A stretch of 64,000 bases of DNA from JABDIY01 sp963803845. GTDB taxonomy: Bacteria > Actinomycetota > Acidimicrobiia > Acidimicrobiales > SZUA-35. Location of the stretch: NCBI GenBank assembly GCA_963803845.1, contig CAWDNZ010000005.1, positions 744,001 to 808,000 of the forward strand, read 5' to 3'. The notes beneath the pieces are model-generated. The model was not told where the DNA came from. It was given only the letters and a program-made list of their open reading frames with translations, and did no database searches. The translations under genes and the position numbers were made by a program. Positions 16,728 to 25,956 of the stretch are shown here, piece by piece. Every line of letters starts with the position of its first letter. Positions within the stretch are counted from its first letter, which is position 1.

Positions 16728-17297
16728 GTGGCGAGAGCGTCGAAGTTCGATGACCAGTTGATTCTGGACGCCATGGCCCAAGAGGTCGCCGAGGCTGGCA
16801 TGGACGCCGCCACCGTTTCCAGCGTGGCCCGTCGTCTCGATGCGCCCAGCGGTTCGATCTACCACCGGTTTCCCACCCGAAAGCATCTCCTGGGTGCGCT
16901 GTGGGTTCGCACCGTTCGGAGCTTCTACACAGCAATAGAATCCGCAGTCGGTGATGCCAGTGGCGCCGACCTCGGAAGCCACGTGGTCGATGCGGTGTTC
17001 CGGTGGATCAGCGCCAACCCGGTGGGGGCTACGCTCCTGCTGAAGTTCCGCACCGAAGATTTGATCGACAACGATTGGCCAACCGAGATCCGGATCGAGA
17101 TCGCCGGTGAGAATCAACGCCTTGCCGACATCACCAACCGGGTCGCTGAAGCCCGCCACGTCAATCCGCTCGACGTAGTGTTGGCTCTCATCGACTTCCC
17201 CGCCGCCGCCGCCCGGCGCGCCGCGGTGTTCGAGAACGAAACCGTGGAAACAGCGATTCGTCAGCGAACCACCGCGCTTATCTCACAGATGTTGTGA
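16728..17297 (+). CDS. TetR family transcriptional regulator
   Basis: 189 aa. The N-terminal helix-turn-helix is clear: DAMAQEVAEAGMDAATVSSV followed by SGSIYHRFPTRKHLLGALW. The C-terminal part is the usual variable ligand-binding domain. GTG start. The long inverted repeat just upstream and the ABC/FtsX pair before it suggest it may control itself and that transporter (inference). It converges with livF with 11 nt between. Confidence 0.9.
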   Translation: MARASKFDDQLILDAMAQEVAEAGMDAATVSSVARRLDAPSGSIYHRFPTRKHLLGALWVRTVRSFYTAIESAVGDASGADLGSHVVDAVFRWISANPVGATLLLKFRTEDLIDNDWPTEIRIEIAGENQRLADITNRVAEARHVNPLDVVLALIDFPAAAARRAAVFENETVETAIRQRTTALISQML

Positions 17298-17308
17298 CGA
17301 GCTGCGGT

Positions 17309-18046
17309 TCAGTGCGCTTTGGTGAGCGTGCCTAGGTAGAGCTCGATCACCTTGGGGTCGGTCAGTAGGTTGCGACCAGTGTCGGTGTAGGCGTTGGAAC
17401 CTTGATCCAGCACATAGCCCCGATCGCAGATCTGGAGGCAGCGGCTGGCGTTCTGCTCCACCATCACCACGCTCACACCCGCGGTGTTGATCTGCTTCGT
17501 GTTCACGAAGACCTGATCCTGCAGAGCGGGGGACAGGCCGGCAGATGGCTCGTCCAAAAGGATCACCGACGGGTCCATCATGAGTGCCCTACCCATGGCC
17601 AACATCTGGCGTTCGCCACCGGAAAGGGCGCCAGCGCGCTGGTCGCGCCGCTCAGCCAGGCGGGGGAACATTTCGGCGATTACTTCAAACCGCTCGTCGA
17701 AACTCTCTGGCCGCAAGTACGCCCCCATCTCGAGGTTTTCGTTGACCGAGAGGGTTGGGAAGACGTTGTTGTTTTGAGGCACATAGCCGATGCCCCGTTC
17801 CACCAGGGAATGGGCCTTCATGTTGGTGATGTCCTCACCTTTGAACCAGACCGCCCCTTCGCGAATGGTCAAAAGTCCGAAAAGGCTTTTGAGCAAGGTT
17901 GATTTGCCGGCGCCGTTTGGGCCGATGATGCCAACAAGTTCGCCCGGGGCCAGCTCGAGCGAGCACCCGTTGAGAATGTCGACACCGGGGATGTATCCGC
18001 CCGTGACGTTGTCAACATGGATGAGGAGGTCGGGACGGGAGGTCAT
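17309..18046 (-). CDS. livF: Branched-chain amino acid/amide ABC transporter ATPase LivF
   Basis: 245 aa, last gene of a liv operon. Walker A GPNGAGKSTLLKSL, the LivF-typical GIGYVPQNNNVFPTLSVNEN, signature LSGGERQMLAMGRALM and Walker B VILLDEPSAGLSP. It overlaps livG by 4 nt. With LivG it energises import of branched-chain amino acids, urea or short amides; the substrate cannot be told here. Confidence 0.94.
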   Translation of the reverse strand: MTSRPDLLIHVDNVTGGYIPGVDILNGCSLELAPGELVGIIGPNGAGKSTLLKSLFGLLTIREGAVWFKGEDITNMKAHSLVERGIGYVPQNNNVFPTLSVNENLEMGAYLRPESFDERFEVIAEMFPRLAERRDQRAGALSGGERQMLAMGRALMMDPSVILLDEPSAGLSPALQDQVFVNTKQINTAGVSVVMVEQNASRCLQICDRGYVLDQGSNAYTDTGRNLLTDPKVIELYLGTLTKAH

Positions 18047-18978
18047 TGAGCATCCTCTATTTCGGCAGCTTTGGCAGCATCGGCGATCTTGGCGGAGTCC
18101 ATTTTAGCAGTCGTTTCTTCATCGAAGACGAGTGCGGTGTCGTGGGTAGTGCCTAGATAGGCATCCACCACGGCCTTGTTCTCGCCGATAGCAGAATGAG
18201 GTCCTTCGGCGATGATTCCGCCCTCGGCCATCACCACCACCCAGTCGCTCACGTCGCGTACTACGTCCATATCGTGTTCTACAAAGATGACGGTTCGGCC
18301 CTCATCACGCAGTGACTTGACATGTTCGAGAAGTGACTGGGTGAGTGCCGGGTTCACGCCGGCCATGGGCTCATCGAGCATGATGAGCTTGGGGTCGGTC
18401 ATCAATGCCCGGGCCATCTCGAGGAGCTTTCGCTGCCCACCGGAGAGCGTGCCAGCGAACTCTTCACGCATGTGGCTGAGCTTGAAGCGTTCGAGGAGGG
18501 CGTCAGCCTTCTCTTCGATGTCCGTTTCCTGGTCTCGCCAGAGCGGATGGAGGAGTGCTTTGAAAAAATTCTCACCGGTTTGGTTGGGAGCGCCCAGCTT
18601 CATATTCTCGATCACGGTGATCTTCGAAAGCGCCTTGGTGAGCTGGAAGGTCCGCACCATGCCCTGGCGGGCCACCTTGTGGGGTGCGAGTGCCCCCATG
18701 GGCTTGCCCTCGAATGTCCATGACCCTTCATCGGGGGCATCGAAGCCGGTGATCAGATTGAAGAAGGTGGTCTTGCCGGCCCCGTTGGGTCCGATGAGAG
18801 CAGTGATCAGGCCGCGTTGCACCTCGACGTGGTTGACATCGACGGCCACAAGGCCACCGAAACGCCGGGTGATACCGGTGGCGGTGAGGATGGCGTCGGG
18901 CTTGGCCGAGCCAGGTTCTTGAGGAACGTCGTCCAGGACGGCTGGATCGACGGCTTTGAGTTCAGTAAATCGAGACAT
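18043..18978 (-). CDS. livG: Branched-chain amino acid/amide ABC transporter ATPase LivG
   Basis: 311 aa, longer than the usual 250-260 because of an N-terminal run (about 30 residues before TATGITRRFGGL) and an Ala/Asp/Lys-rich C-terminal tail of about 40. Walker A GPNGAGKTTFFNLITGF, then VARQGMVRTFQLTKALSKIT, LSGGQRKLLEMARALM and LDEPMAGVNP. The long tail is unlike LivG of model species. 3 nt separate it from livM. Confidence 0.93.
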   Translation of the reverse strand: MSRFTELKAVDPAVLDDVPQEPGSAKPDAILTATGITRRFGGLVAVDVNHVEVQRGLITALIGPNGAGKTTFFNLITGFDAPDEGSWTFEGKPMGALAPHKVARQGMVRTFQLTKALSKITVIENMKLGAPNQTGENFFKALLHPLWRDQETDIEEKADALLERFKLSHMREEFAGTLSGGQRKLLEMARALMTDPKLIMLDEPMAGVNPALTQSLLEHVKSLRDEGRTVIFVEHDMDVVRDVSDWVVVMAEGGIIAEGPHSAIGENKAVVDAYLGTTHDTALVFDEETTAKMDSAKIADAAKAAEIEDAQ

Positions 18979-18981
18979 GTC

Positions 18982-19995
18982 CTATCGGGCGTCGAGCGCC
19001 AGCTCCCTCTTGTCGCCGAATATTCCCTGAGGCCGGAACACCATGAGGAGCATGAGGCCCAATCCCAGAAGGATGAATCGCATCTGACCAACCTGGACAC
19101 CGTCCAGGATTGCGTCAGGGATGTAGTCGGCCCGGACCGCTTCGCGCAGGGTGGTGTCGGTGAAGGCCAAAAGGCCGGAGAACATGATGGAGCCGATCAC
19201 CGGACCCCAGAGGCGGGCGGTGCCGCCCAGGATCACTGCAACCCAGATGAAGAAGGTCTTTGGTGTTCCGAAGTCCTGCGGGGTCGGTTGGACCGAGCCT
19301 TGGGCGAGTACGAAGAACATGCCGCCGACGGCACCAAAGAGGCCTCCGAGGATGAGACTTTGCATCTTCACCGAATAAGCATTCTTGCCGAGCGCTCGAG
19401 CGGCATCCTCATCCTCTCGGACCGCCTTAAGCACACGACCCCATGGGGAGTGGATTACGAGATAGGTAAACGCGACGCCGAGCAACACCACGCTCCAGCC
19501 GAGCATCAGCACCCACGACTGTCTGGCCGAGTATCCAAATACTCCGCCGTCGAGAAAGCCTGGTCGGGCGTTTTGAAATGAGGTGGTGAAGCCGTTGATG
19601 CCGTTGGACCCACCGGTGAGGCCACGGAGTGACGTGGCACGCACCACGATTCGGAGGATCTCGGCCGCAGCGATCGTGACGATTGCGAGATAGTCCGCCC
19701 GCAGTCGAAGGGTCGGAATACCGAGTAAGAGTCCGAAGACTCCTGCGGCGATTAGGCCGATTATGACGCCCTTCCACATCGCCTGTTGACCCCACTCGAA
19801 GCCCCAGATCTCACCGCCCGCTAGCGGGATAGCAAGACCGTAGGCACCGCAGACCATGAATCCGGCGTGGCCGAAGTTCAGAAGGCCGGTGAAGCCAAAA
19901 TGAATGTTGAGCCCGATCGCAGCAATGGCGAAGTACATCGCCTGACTGCCAAACGCCGACTCAACTGTGAAGGTGAATATCTGTCCCCAGTCCAT
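18982..19995 (-). CDS. livM: Branched-chain amino acid/amide ABC transporter permease LivM
   Basis: 337 aa, about nine hydrophobic segments. LNIHFGFTGLLNFGHAGFM is the permease family motif, followed by RLRADYLAIVTIAAAEILRI and the late GTARLWGPVIGS and MVFRPQGIFG typical of LivM. It follows livH with a 3-nt gap, so the four genes are one operon. Confidence 0.94.
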   Translation of the reverse strand: MDWGQIFTFTVESAFGSQAMYFAIAAIGLNIHFGFTGLLNFGHAGFMVCGAYGLAIPLAGGEIWGFEWGQQAMWKGVIIGLIAAGVFGLLLGIPTLRLRADYLAIVTIAAAEILRIVVRATSLRGLTGGSNGINGFTTSFQNARPGFLDGGVFGYSARQSWVLMLGWSVVLLGVAFTYLVIHSPWGRVLKAVREDEDAARALGKNAYSVKMQSLILGGLFGAVGGMFFVLAQGSVQPTPQDFGTPKTFFIWVAVILGGTARLWGPVIGSIMFSGLLAFTDTTLREAVRADYIPDAILDGVQVGQMRFILLGLGLMLLMVFRPQGIFGDKRELALDAR

Positions 19996-19998
19996 GAC

Positions 19999-21336
19999 CT
20001 ATCCGATCCGATCCGCTCGACCCAGGATGCCCTGGGGCCGTATGAGCAAGATGCCGACGAGCACGAACAGTGCTCCGATGTTCTTCAATTCTGTTGGGAG
20101 ACCCGTGCCTCCGATGCCCGGGAACCACTCAGGAAACGTAATGGTGGACAGGTTGACCAGGAGACCCACAAGCACGCTTCCGATCAAAGGTCCGTACGCC
20201 GTTCCCAGACCGCCCAGCGTCACGGCGGCGAACATCAGCAGGAGCAGTTCGAAGCCCATATCCCATTTGTTGGTCTGGTCAAGCCCGAAGAGCACACCAC
20301 CCAGCCCGGCCAGACCAGCTCCACCTATCCAGACCGTTTGAATGACCCTTTGGACGTCGATTCCAGATGACTCGGCCAGATCTACGTTGTCGGCGACCGC
20401 TCGCATAGCCTTGCCGGTGCGGGTATAGGTGACCGCGAACGCCACCAGTACCAAGGACGCCAGCGCAATTCCCATGATGAAAATGTCTCGCTGAACGAAC
20501 GTGAGCGGGCCGAAGTCAATGGGGCTTTGATTCCCGAAGTTGTTGTAGGCTCGGCGGTTGCCACCGGCGAGGTAGAGCATCACATAGCGCAGAAGGATGC
20601 TGAGGCCGATGCTGATGACCAGCATTGCGATCAGGCCAGTGCCTCTGTTACGCAGTGGCCGCCATAGAGATCGTTCGTTCATCAACCCGAAGACGGCGGT
20701 GAAAGCTACACCGAGGATGGCGGCGAAGATGAGATGCATGCTCTGGTTGAAGAACAAAGTTGTGAGTGCCCCAACGGTGACCAGTTCGCCGTGGGCAAAG
20801 TTGGTGAGGCCGGTGGTGCCGAAGATCAAGCTCAGGCCGATTGAGCACATGGCGATGATCAGACCGAACTTCAGACCGCTGAAGGAGAGGCTGATCAGGT
20901 CGGAAAGGAAGCGGGAACCGCTCCCGCCGCCCCCCTCACCCTGTTCGAGGGCGAAGATCCCGCCTCGGGTTTGACCAGCCTGGAGACTGATCTCCAGTTC
21001 GTTGGCACCCTCGTTGCGGAGCCGGACCCCTTCGGGCAAGGTTCTTTCGTCGAGTTGGACGATGTAGCTGCCGGGTCCGGGAGCCGCCAGAAAGGCTCTC
21101 CCGTCGTCGCCGATTTCCGTTGACGCCACTTCGGCACCGTCGGCATCGAGCAGAACCAGGACCGTTCCGGTGGCAGGGGTTCGCTCGCCGGTGGTCTCGT
21201 CGATGAAGTTGGCATTGATGTTCACCCCCTCCTCGGCCTGAGCTGACGCCGCCGGGACGAGTCCCAGGAGCACGAAGAACAGGACGGCGACCGAGGCCAG
21301 GGCCCTGACGGTGGTGGTGGTGAATAAGCGAGTCAC
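19999..21336 (-). CDS. livH: LivH-type permease with N-terminal exported domain
   Basis: 445 aa, about 150 more than usual. Residues 1-33 are a signal peptide (VLFFVLLGLVPAASAQA). Residues 35-130 form a beta-rich segment (GTVLVLLDADGAEVAS, PGSYIVQLDERTLPEGVRL) like a carboxypeptidase-regulatory or other prealbumin-type fold. A Gly-rich linker (GEGGGGSGS) leads to the permease, with SIGLSLIFGTTGLTNFAHGE and GLGTAYGPLIGSVLVGLLV. The ectodomain would lie outside the membrane. No substrate-binding protein gene is in the cluster. GTG start, TATACT 9 nt upstream. Confidence 0.9.
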   Translation of the reverse strand: MTRLFTTTTVRALASVAVLFFVLLGLVPAASAQAEEGVNINANFIDETTGERTPATGTVLVLLDADGAEVASTEIGDDGRAFLAAPGPGSYIVQLDERTLPEGVRLRNEGANELEISLQAGQTRGGIFALEQGEGGGGSGSRFLSDLISLSFSGLKFGLIIAMCSIGLSLIFGTTGLTNFAHGELVTVGALTTLFFNQSMHLIFAAILGVAFTAVFGLMNERSLWRPLRNRGTGLIAMLVISIGLSILLRYVMLYLAGGNRRAYNNFGNQSPIDFGPLTFVQRDIFIMGIALASLVLVAFAVTYTRTGKAMRAVADNVDLAESSGIDVQRVIQTVWIGGAGLAGLGGVLFGLDQTNKWDMGFELLLLMFAAVTLGGLGTAYGPLIGSVLVGLLVNLSTITFPEWFPGIGGTGLPTELKNIGALFVLVGILLIRPQGILGRADRIG

Positions 21337-21345
21337 AGCCAGCGG

Positions 21346-21351
21346 AGTATA
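21346..21351 (-). promoter_or_regulatory. -10 box of liv operon
   Basis: TATACT on the minus strand, 9 nt before GTG 21336, giving a leader of at most a few bases. Confidence 0.45.
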
Positions 21352-21414
21352 GACACGTGATCTTCGTCACGCCCAGGAGAATGCGCGGTTAGTCCTCTCT
21401 GGCCGGATTTTTCA

Positions 21415-21420
21415 TACGCT
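21415..21420 (+). promoter_or_regulatory. -10 box of selO
   Basis: TACGCT, 6 nt before ATG 21427. Confidence 0.5.
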
Positions 21421-21426
21421 TGACAT

Positions 21427-23022
21427 ATGAGCACCACCGATCTGGGTCTGGTTTGGAACAACACATTCACCACCGAGCTTCCGGCCGATCAGGTGGAAGG
21501 GCCTGCCCTACGGCAGGTTCAGAATGCGGCATTTAGCAGGGTTCAACCCACGCCGGTATCGGCGCCTGAGCTGATCAGCTATTCACCCGAAGTGGCGGCA
21601 ATGCTGGGAATATCTCCGGAAACCCTGAAATCCAGTGCCATGGTCGAAGCCTTGGCCGGGAATCGTGTTCTGCCCGGGATGGATCCCTACGCCATGAACT
21701 ACGGCGGACATCAATTCGGTAACTGGGCGGGTCAGCTTGGCGATGGTCGAGCAATTGCACTGGGCGAATTGAAAGCTCCGGACGGAACACTCCACATGCT
21801 GCAACTCAAAGGGGCAGGTCCCACTCCGTACAGTCGACGGGCGGACGGCCGGGCGGTATTGCGATCCAGCGTTCGGGAGTTCTTGTGTAGTGAGGCGATG
21901 CATTTCCTCGGGGTGCCCACCACCCGTGCGCTCAGCCTGGTTTCCACCGGCGATCAGGTTGTGCGCGACATGTTCTACGACGGCAACGCAGCCCCCGAGC
22001 CCGGCTCAATCGTTTGTCGGGTGGCGCCGTCGTTCATTCGGTTCGGGACCTTCGAACTGCCGTCCTCACGTGGCCAACACGAGACCCTGGCCGCCCTGGT
22101 GGACTACACCATCAAACACCATTTCAGTCATCTCCGGGGTGCGGCGCAGCCGGATCGGGACACCTATGTCGCCTTCTTCGCCGAGGTGTGCCGGTCAACA
22201 GCCCAACTGATGGTGGAGTGGATGAGGGTGGGTTTCGTCCACGGCGTGATGAACACAGACAACCTGTCGATCCACGGCATCACGATCGACTACGGACCGT
22301 ACGGGTGGCTGGAGGACTTCGATCCCGGCTGGACCCCAAACACCACCGATGCTCACATGAAGCGGTACCAGTACGGAAACCAGCCGGGAATCGCGCAGTG
22401 GAATCTGATCCGGCTGGCCAATACTCTCTTTCCCCTTGTGGAGGACGCCGTGCCGCTGCAAGAGGCCTTGGACGAGTTTGCCGACGTCTTCACCCACGGC
22501 CACCGCGCCGGCTGGGGACGCAAGCTTGGGTTGACCGGGCTGACCGAGGCCGACGACCCGCTCTTCGATGATCTCGGTGTTGCCCTTCAGGCGGCGGAGA
22601 CCGACATGACCATCTTCTACCGAAATCTTGCCAACGTGGATCTCCGAGCACTCAACCCTGCACAGATTCCGGCGGAGTTGATGGAGGCCTACTATCAGCC
22701 CGAGCAACTCACGCCGCCGGTGGTCACCCAGATCACCGGTTGGTTGGAGCGATACACCGCCCGCGTGGGGCTGGAGATCTCCGGTGATCGGCGGCGCAAG
22801 GAGCTCATGGATTCGGTGAATCCGAAGTACGTGCTCCGAAATTACATCGCGCAGCTCGCAATCGATGCCGCTGCCGAGGGGGACTACTCGGTGCTCGAGG
22901 ATGTTTTTGACGTCTTGCGTAAGCCCTACGATGATCAGCCGGGTCGAGAGAAGTGGGCCGAACGCCGCCCCGAATGGGCTCGGTCCCGTCCGGGTTGCTC
23001 CATGTTGAGTTGCAGTAGCTAG
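21427..23022 (+). CDS. selO: Protein adenylyltransferase SelO (YdiU/UPF0061 family)
   Basis: 531 aa, near full length for SelO, a pseudokinase-fold enzyme that transfers AMP to Ser/Thr/Tyr of redox-related proteins. Visible are YAMNYGGHQFGNWAGQLGDG, LQLKGAGPTPYSRRADGRAV with the nucleotide-binding basic residues, GFVHGVMNTDNLSIHGITID with the metal site, and a C-terminal SCSS holding the conserved Cys that is selenocysteine in animals. The codon here is ordinary Cys. It stands alone and converges with the SEC-C gene with 8 nt between. Confidence 0.94.
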   Translation: MSTTDLGLVWNNTFTTELPADQVEGPALRQVQNAAFSRVQPTPVSAPELISYSPEVAAMLGISPETLKSSAMVEALAGNRVLPGMDPYAMNYGGHQFGNWAGQLGDGRAIALGELKAPDGTLHMLQLKGAGPTPYSRRADGRAVLRSSVREFLCSEAMHFLGVPTTRALSLVSTGDQVVRDMFYDGNAAPEPGSIVCRVAPSFIRFGTFELPSSRGQHETLAALVDYTIKHHFSHLRGAAQPDRDTYVAFFAEVCRSTAQLMVEWMRVGFVHGVMNTDNLSIHGITIDYGPYGWLEDFDPGWTPNTTDAHMKRYQYGNQPGIAQWNLIRLANTLFPLVEDAVPLQEALDEFADVFTHGHRAGWGRKLGLTGLTEADDPLFDDLGVALQAAETDMTIFYRNLANVDLRALNPAQIPAELMEAYYQPEQLTPPVVTQITGWLERYTARVGLEISGDRRRKELMDSVNPKYVLRNYIAQLAIDAAAEGDYSVLEDVFDVLRKPYDDQPGREKWAERRPEWARSRPGCSMLSCSS

Positions 23023-23030
23023 GAGGCGTT

Positions 23031-23564
23031 TCAGCGTCCGTGGCAGGCCTTGAATTTCTTCCCGGAACCGCAATGGCACGGGTCGTTGCGACCTGGCTTG
23101 GCCCCAACCCCCGCCTTATCACTCAAAGCAGTTCGTACCGAAGCGGCACGAATCGGGTCGGTGTGGCCCTCCAGAGCGGCGCTCACCCATTCCGGTGATC
23201 CCTGGATGGCCCCGTTGATCTTGCCTTCTACAGTTGGCGCCGGCACCAGGAAGATCGCAGCACTGCTGGTTGAGCGGACCTGGTGTTTCCATGCTTCGCT
23301 GAGATCGGGGAGTGGTGCCCTCAGCACCCCTTCTCCCAACGGGTCAAGGAGTACCACATCATCCTTGCGAACCTCACAAACCCACCCCAGCGCATGACCC
23401 AGCTGACTGTCGGCCATCCGTGACGCCGAGGACGTGGGCCAATCTGGGGGCTCCGTTCCGTTGTCCGCTATGAAAACCAGTGCGGCATAGGGCGAGGTGA
23501 GTTCTCGCACAAAGGCACCGCAGACGGCGCTTTTCCCGCTGCCGGCCGGTCGGAGGTTCTGCAT
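23031..23564 (-). CDS. SEC-C motif protein
   Basis: 177 aa. The only recognisable part is the C-terminal SEC-C zinc motif (GRNDPCHCGSGKKFKACHG, about 158-176), known from SecA and many stand-alone proteins. The rest I do not recognise. The in-frame frame extends back to 23735 inside the GH65 gene; ATG 23564, 4 nt past the GH65 stop, is the natural start and makes it the third gene of that operon. GSGKS near the N-terminus lacks the rest of a P-loop. Confidence 0.75.
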   Translation of the reverse strand: MQNLRPAGSGKSAVCGAFVRELTSPYAALVFIADNGTEPPDWPTSSASRMADSQLGHALGWVCEVRKDDVVLLDPLGEGVLRAPLPDLSEAWKHQVRSTSSAAIFLVPAPTVEGKINGAIQGSPEWVSAALEGHTDPIRAASVRTALSDKAGVGAKPGRNDPCHCGSGKKFKACHGR

Positions 23565-23568
23565 CAGG

Positions 23569-25956
23569 TCATTGTGCCAAATTGAAGATGGTGGGGGCAG
23601 CCTCGGTGCACACTCGGGCATCGTCGCCGATGGAGATCCGAACAGGCTCACCTTCGATTTCCACGGAGAGCTGTGCCGAAGTGATCGACACTCCGATTCG
23701 TGATCCGTGACGGAACAAGGCAAACGACAGCTCATCCCACTCGGCTGGGAGACGGGGCGAGAACTCGATTCCTAGATCGGCGTTGTCGGCGCCCTTGTCG
23801 TGGAAGCCGGCGAACCCGTAGACCGCGCCAGCCCATGCTCCTGCGGCATTGGCAACGTGGACGCCGTTGGCGGTATTGCCATGGGTGTCGGCGATATCGA
23901 GAAATAACGATGCCCGGAAGTAGTGCATGGCCACATCGTGGTATCCGACCTCAGCTGCCACGATCGACTGCACACACGCTGAGAGGCTGGAGTCGCCCGT
24001 GGTGATGGGGTCGTAATAGTCGAAGTTACGACGTTTCTGATCGGTGCTGAACTGGCTGCCTCGAAGGAAGTTGGCGAGAACCACGTCGGCCTGTTTCAGT
24101 ACCTGGAAGCGGTAGATCACCAGAGGGTGAAAATTGAGAAGTAGCGGGTACTTGTCTGGCGACGTGTTCTCAAAGTCCCAAGGTTCGAGGTCGAGGAAGA
24201 CGTCATCCTGTGGATTGATGCCAAGTTCCTCGTCGTAGGGAATGAACATGGCGTTGGCTGCCCGGGACCACTCGTCGATCTCGTCCTGGGACACGCCGAT
24301 GGCCCTGGTAAGTGCCGTCCACTTGTCCGGAAAGCGGGTCTGGACTTCGGTGCACAGCCCGGCGGCGAATCGCAGATTGAACCGAGCCATTACGTTGGTG
24401 TAGGTGTTGTCGTTCTTGACCGTGGTGTACTCGTCTGGCCCGGTGACACCGTGAATATGAAACTGCGCAGTTCCATTGGCGGAGTAGAAACCAAGATCGG
24501 CCCACAGGCGCGCCGTCTCTACCAAGATCTCCGCGCCCTCCTCAGCCATGAAATCCCAGTCGTTAGTGGCATCGGCATATCGTTTGAGGGCGAAGGCCAC
24601 GGCGGCGTTGATGTGATATTGGGCGGTACCTGCGGCATAGTAGGCACTGGCCTCCTCGCCACTGATCGTTCGCCAGGGGAAAAGCGCGCCTTCTTCGCTG
24701 AGCATCCTGGCGCGCTTGCGAGCTGCATCGAGCATGTTCCAACGGAAGCGCAGTAGCTTGCGTGCAGTTTCGGGCTGGGTGTAGGCCAGGAACGGGATGA
24801 CGTAGACCTCGGTGTCCCAGAAATAGTGACCCTCATAACCGTCGGCCGTCACGCCTTTGGCGGCGATGCCTTGCTCTTGGGTCCGAGCCGATGCCTGGGC
24901 CAACTGGAAGAGGTTCCAGCGGATCGCCTGCTGGGCGGTCGGGTCGCCGTCGATCTTCACATCGCTGAACCGCCAGAAGTCATCCAGCCATGCCCGTTGC
25001 CCATCGGCCAGAGCTTGGTTGCCGGTGGTAGCGGATCTCGCCAAAGTGCGCTGACATCGATCGGCCAGTTCTTTCGCGGGTACGCCGGTGGAGGAGTGAT
25101 AGCTCACCAGCTTCTCGAGCCGGATCGTCTTGTTGGCCTCGCCCTCCACGGCAAATACGGTCTTGGCTTGATCCTCGTTTACCGTGGTCTCCACAGTTGC
25201 AGGACAGTCGGTTTCGAATACGTGTCGATACCCCACCGCCACCGTCATTCCACTGTTGGTGCAGCGGTACCCGAGGACCACGTCGTCACCATCGTGGCGT
25301 TGTACTCGCGGTTGGAGTACTCGGTGTTCGAATTTGCTCGCCGTGCGGGGGTCTTTTCCTTCACCGAGCGCGGCCGCCTGAACGTAGTACTCGTCGTGAC
25401 CATCCTGGCGATTCAGGAGCTGTGATGAAATCACCACCGGCGCCGAGTCATCGAGCAGCGTGACTTCGAAGGTGAGCAATGCCAAATGGCGGTGCTCGAA
25501 GCTCACCATGCGGGTGCTGCGAACATGAATCCGCTTGCCGGCTGGAGTGCGCCATATGAGATCTCGCGTGAGCATGCCGGTTCGGAAATCCAGCGCCCGC
25601 TCGTAAGAATCGAGATCGGCAGTTGCCAGGAGGAGTGGTTCGTCGTCAACGTAGAGTTTCATCAACTTCGCGTCTGGAACGTTGACGATCGTTTGCCCGA
25701 CTTCGGCGAAACCGTAGGCAGACTCGGCATGTGAGATCGGCCATGTCTCGTGAAACCCGTTGAGAAAGGTCCCGTGGCTGTGGGCGTCCCGGCCCTCCTC
25801 AGGGTTGGCCCGCATCCCGATGAAACCGTTGCCGAGCGCAAAAAGCGTTTCGGTCAAACCGAGATCAGCTCGGCTTCGTTCAGTCTCGACGAGTCGCCAC
25901 GGTTCGGTGGGAAAACGGTGCTGGGGGAGTGGAACAGGAGCGTGAACTGCCTTCAT
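23569..25956 (-). CDS. GH65 family disaccharide phosphorylase (trehalose/maltose/kojibiose type)
   Basis: 795 aa. FALGNGFIGMRANPEEG near 40-55 opens the N-terminal domain; the catalytic (alpha/alpha)6 barrel has GYEGHYFWDTE at 373-383 and VTGPDEYT with the likely acid Glu509; EFSPRLPAEWDEL near the end is the usual closing beta-domain. GH65 phosphorylases split an alpha-glucoside with phosphate to beta-glucose 1-phosphate. The overlapping HAD gene fits beta-phosphoglucomutase, so together they would give glucose 6-phosphate. Which disaccharide is used cannot be read. Confidence 0.92.
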   Translation of the reverse strand: MKAVHAPVPLPQHRFPTEPWRLVETERSRADLGLTETLFALGNGFIGMRANPEEGRDAHSHGTFLNGFHETWPISHAESAYGFAEVGQTIVNVPDAKLMKLYVDDEPLLLATADLDSYERALDFRTGMLTRDLIWRTPAGKRIHVRSTRMVSFEHRHLALLTFEVTLLDDSAPVVISSQLLNRQDGHDEYYVQAAALGEGKDPRTASKFEHRVLQPRVQRHDGDDVVLGYRCTNSGMTVAVGYRHVFETDCPATVETTVNEDQAKTVFAVEGEANKTIRLEKLVSYHSSTGVPAKELADRCQRTLARSATTGNQALADGQRAWLDDFWRFSDVKIDGDPTAQQAIRWNLFQLAQASARTQEQGIAAKGVTADGYEGHYFWDTEVYVIPFLAYTQPETARKLLRFRWNMLDAARKRARMLSEEGALFPWRTISGEEASAYYAAGTAQYHINAAVAFALKRYADATNDWDFMAEEGAEILVETARLWADLGFYSANGTAQFHIHGVTGPDEYTTVKNDNTYTNVMARFNLRFAAGLCTEVQTRFPDKWTALTRAIGVSQDEIDEWSRAANAMFIPYDEELGINPQDDVFLDLEPWDFENTSPDKYPLLLNFHPLVIYRFQVLKQADVVLANFLRGSQFSTDQKRRNFDYYDPITTGDSSLSACVQSIVAAEVGYHDVAMHYFRASLFLDIADTHGNTANGVHVANAAGAWAGAVYGFAGFHDKGADNADLGIEFSPRLPAEWDELSFALFRHGSRIGVSITSAQLSVEIEGEPVRISIGDDARVCTEAAPTIFNLAQ

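Noticed and set aside
23530..23564. P-loop at the N-terminus of the SEC-C protein
   Set aside because: GSGKS is present but the G/A five residues before GK is missing, and no Walker B follows.
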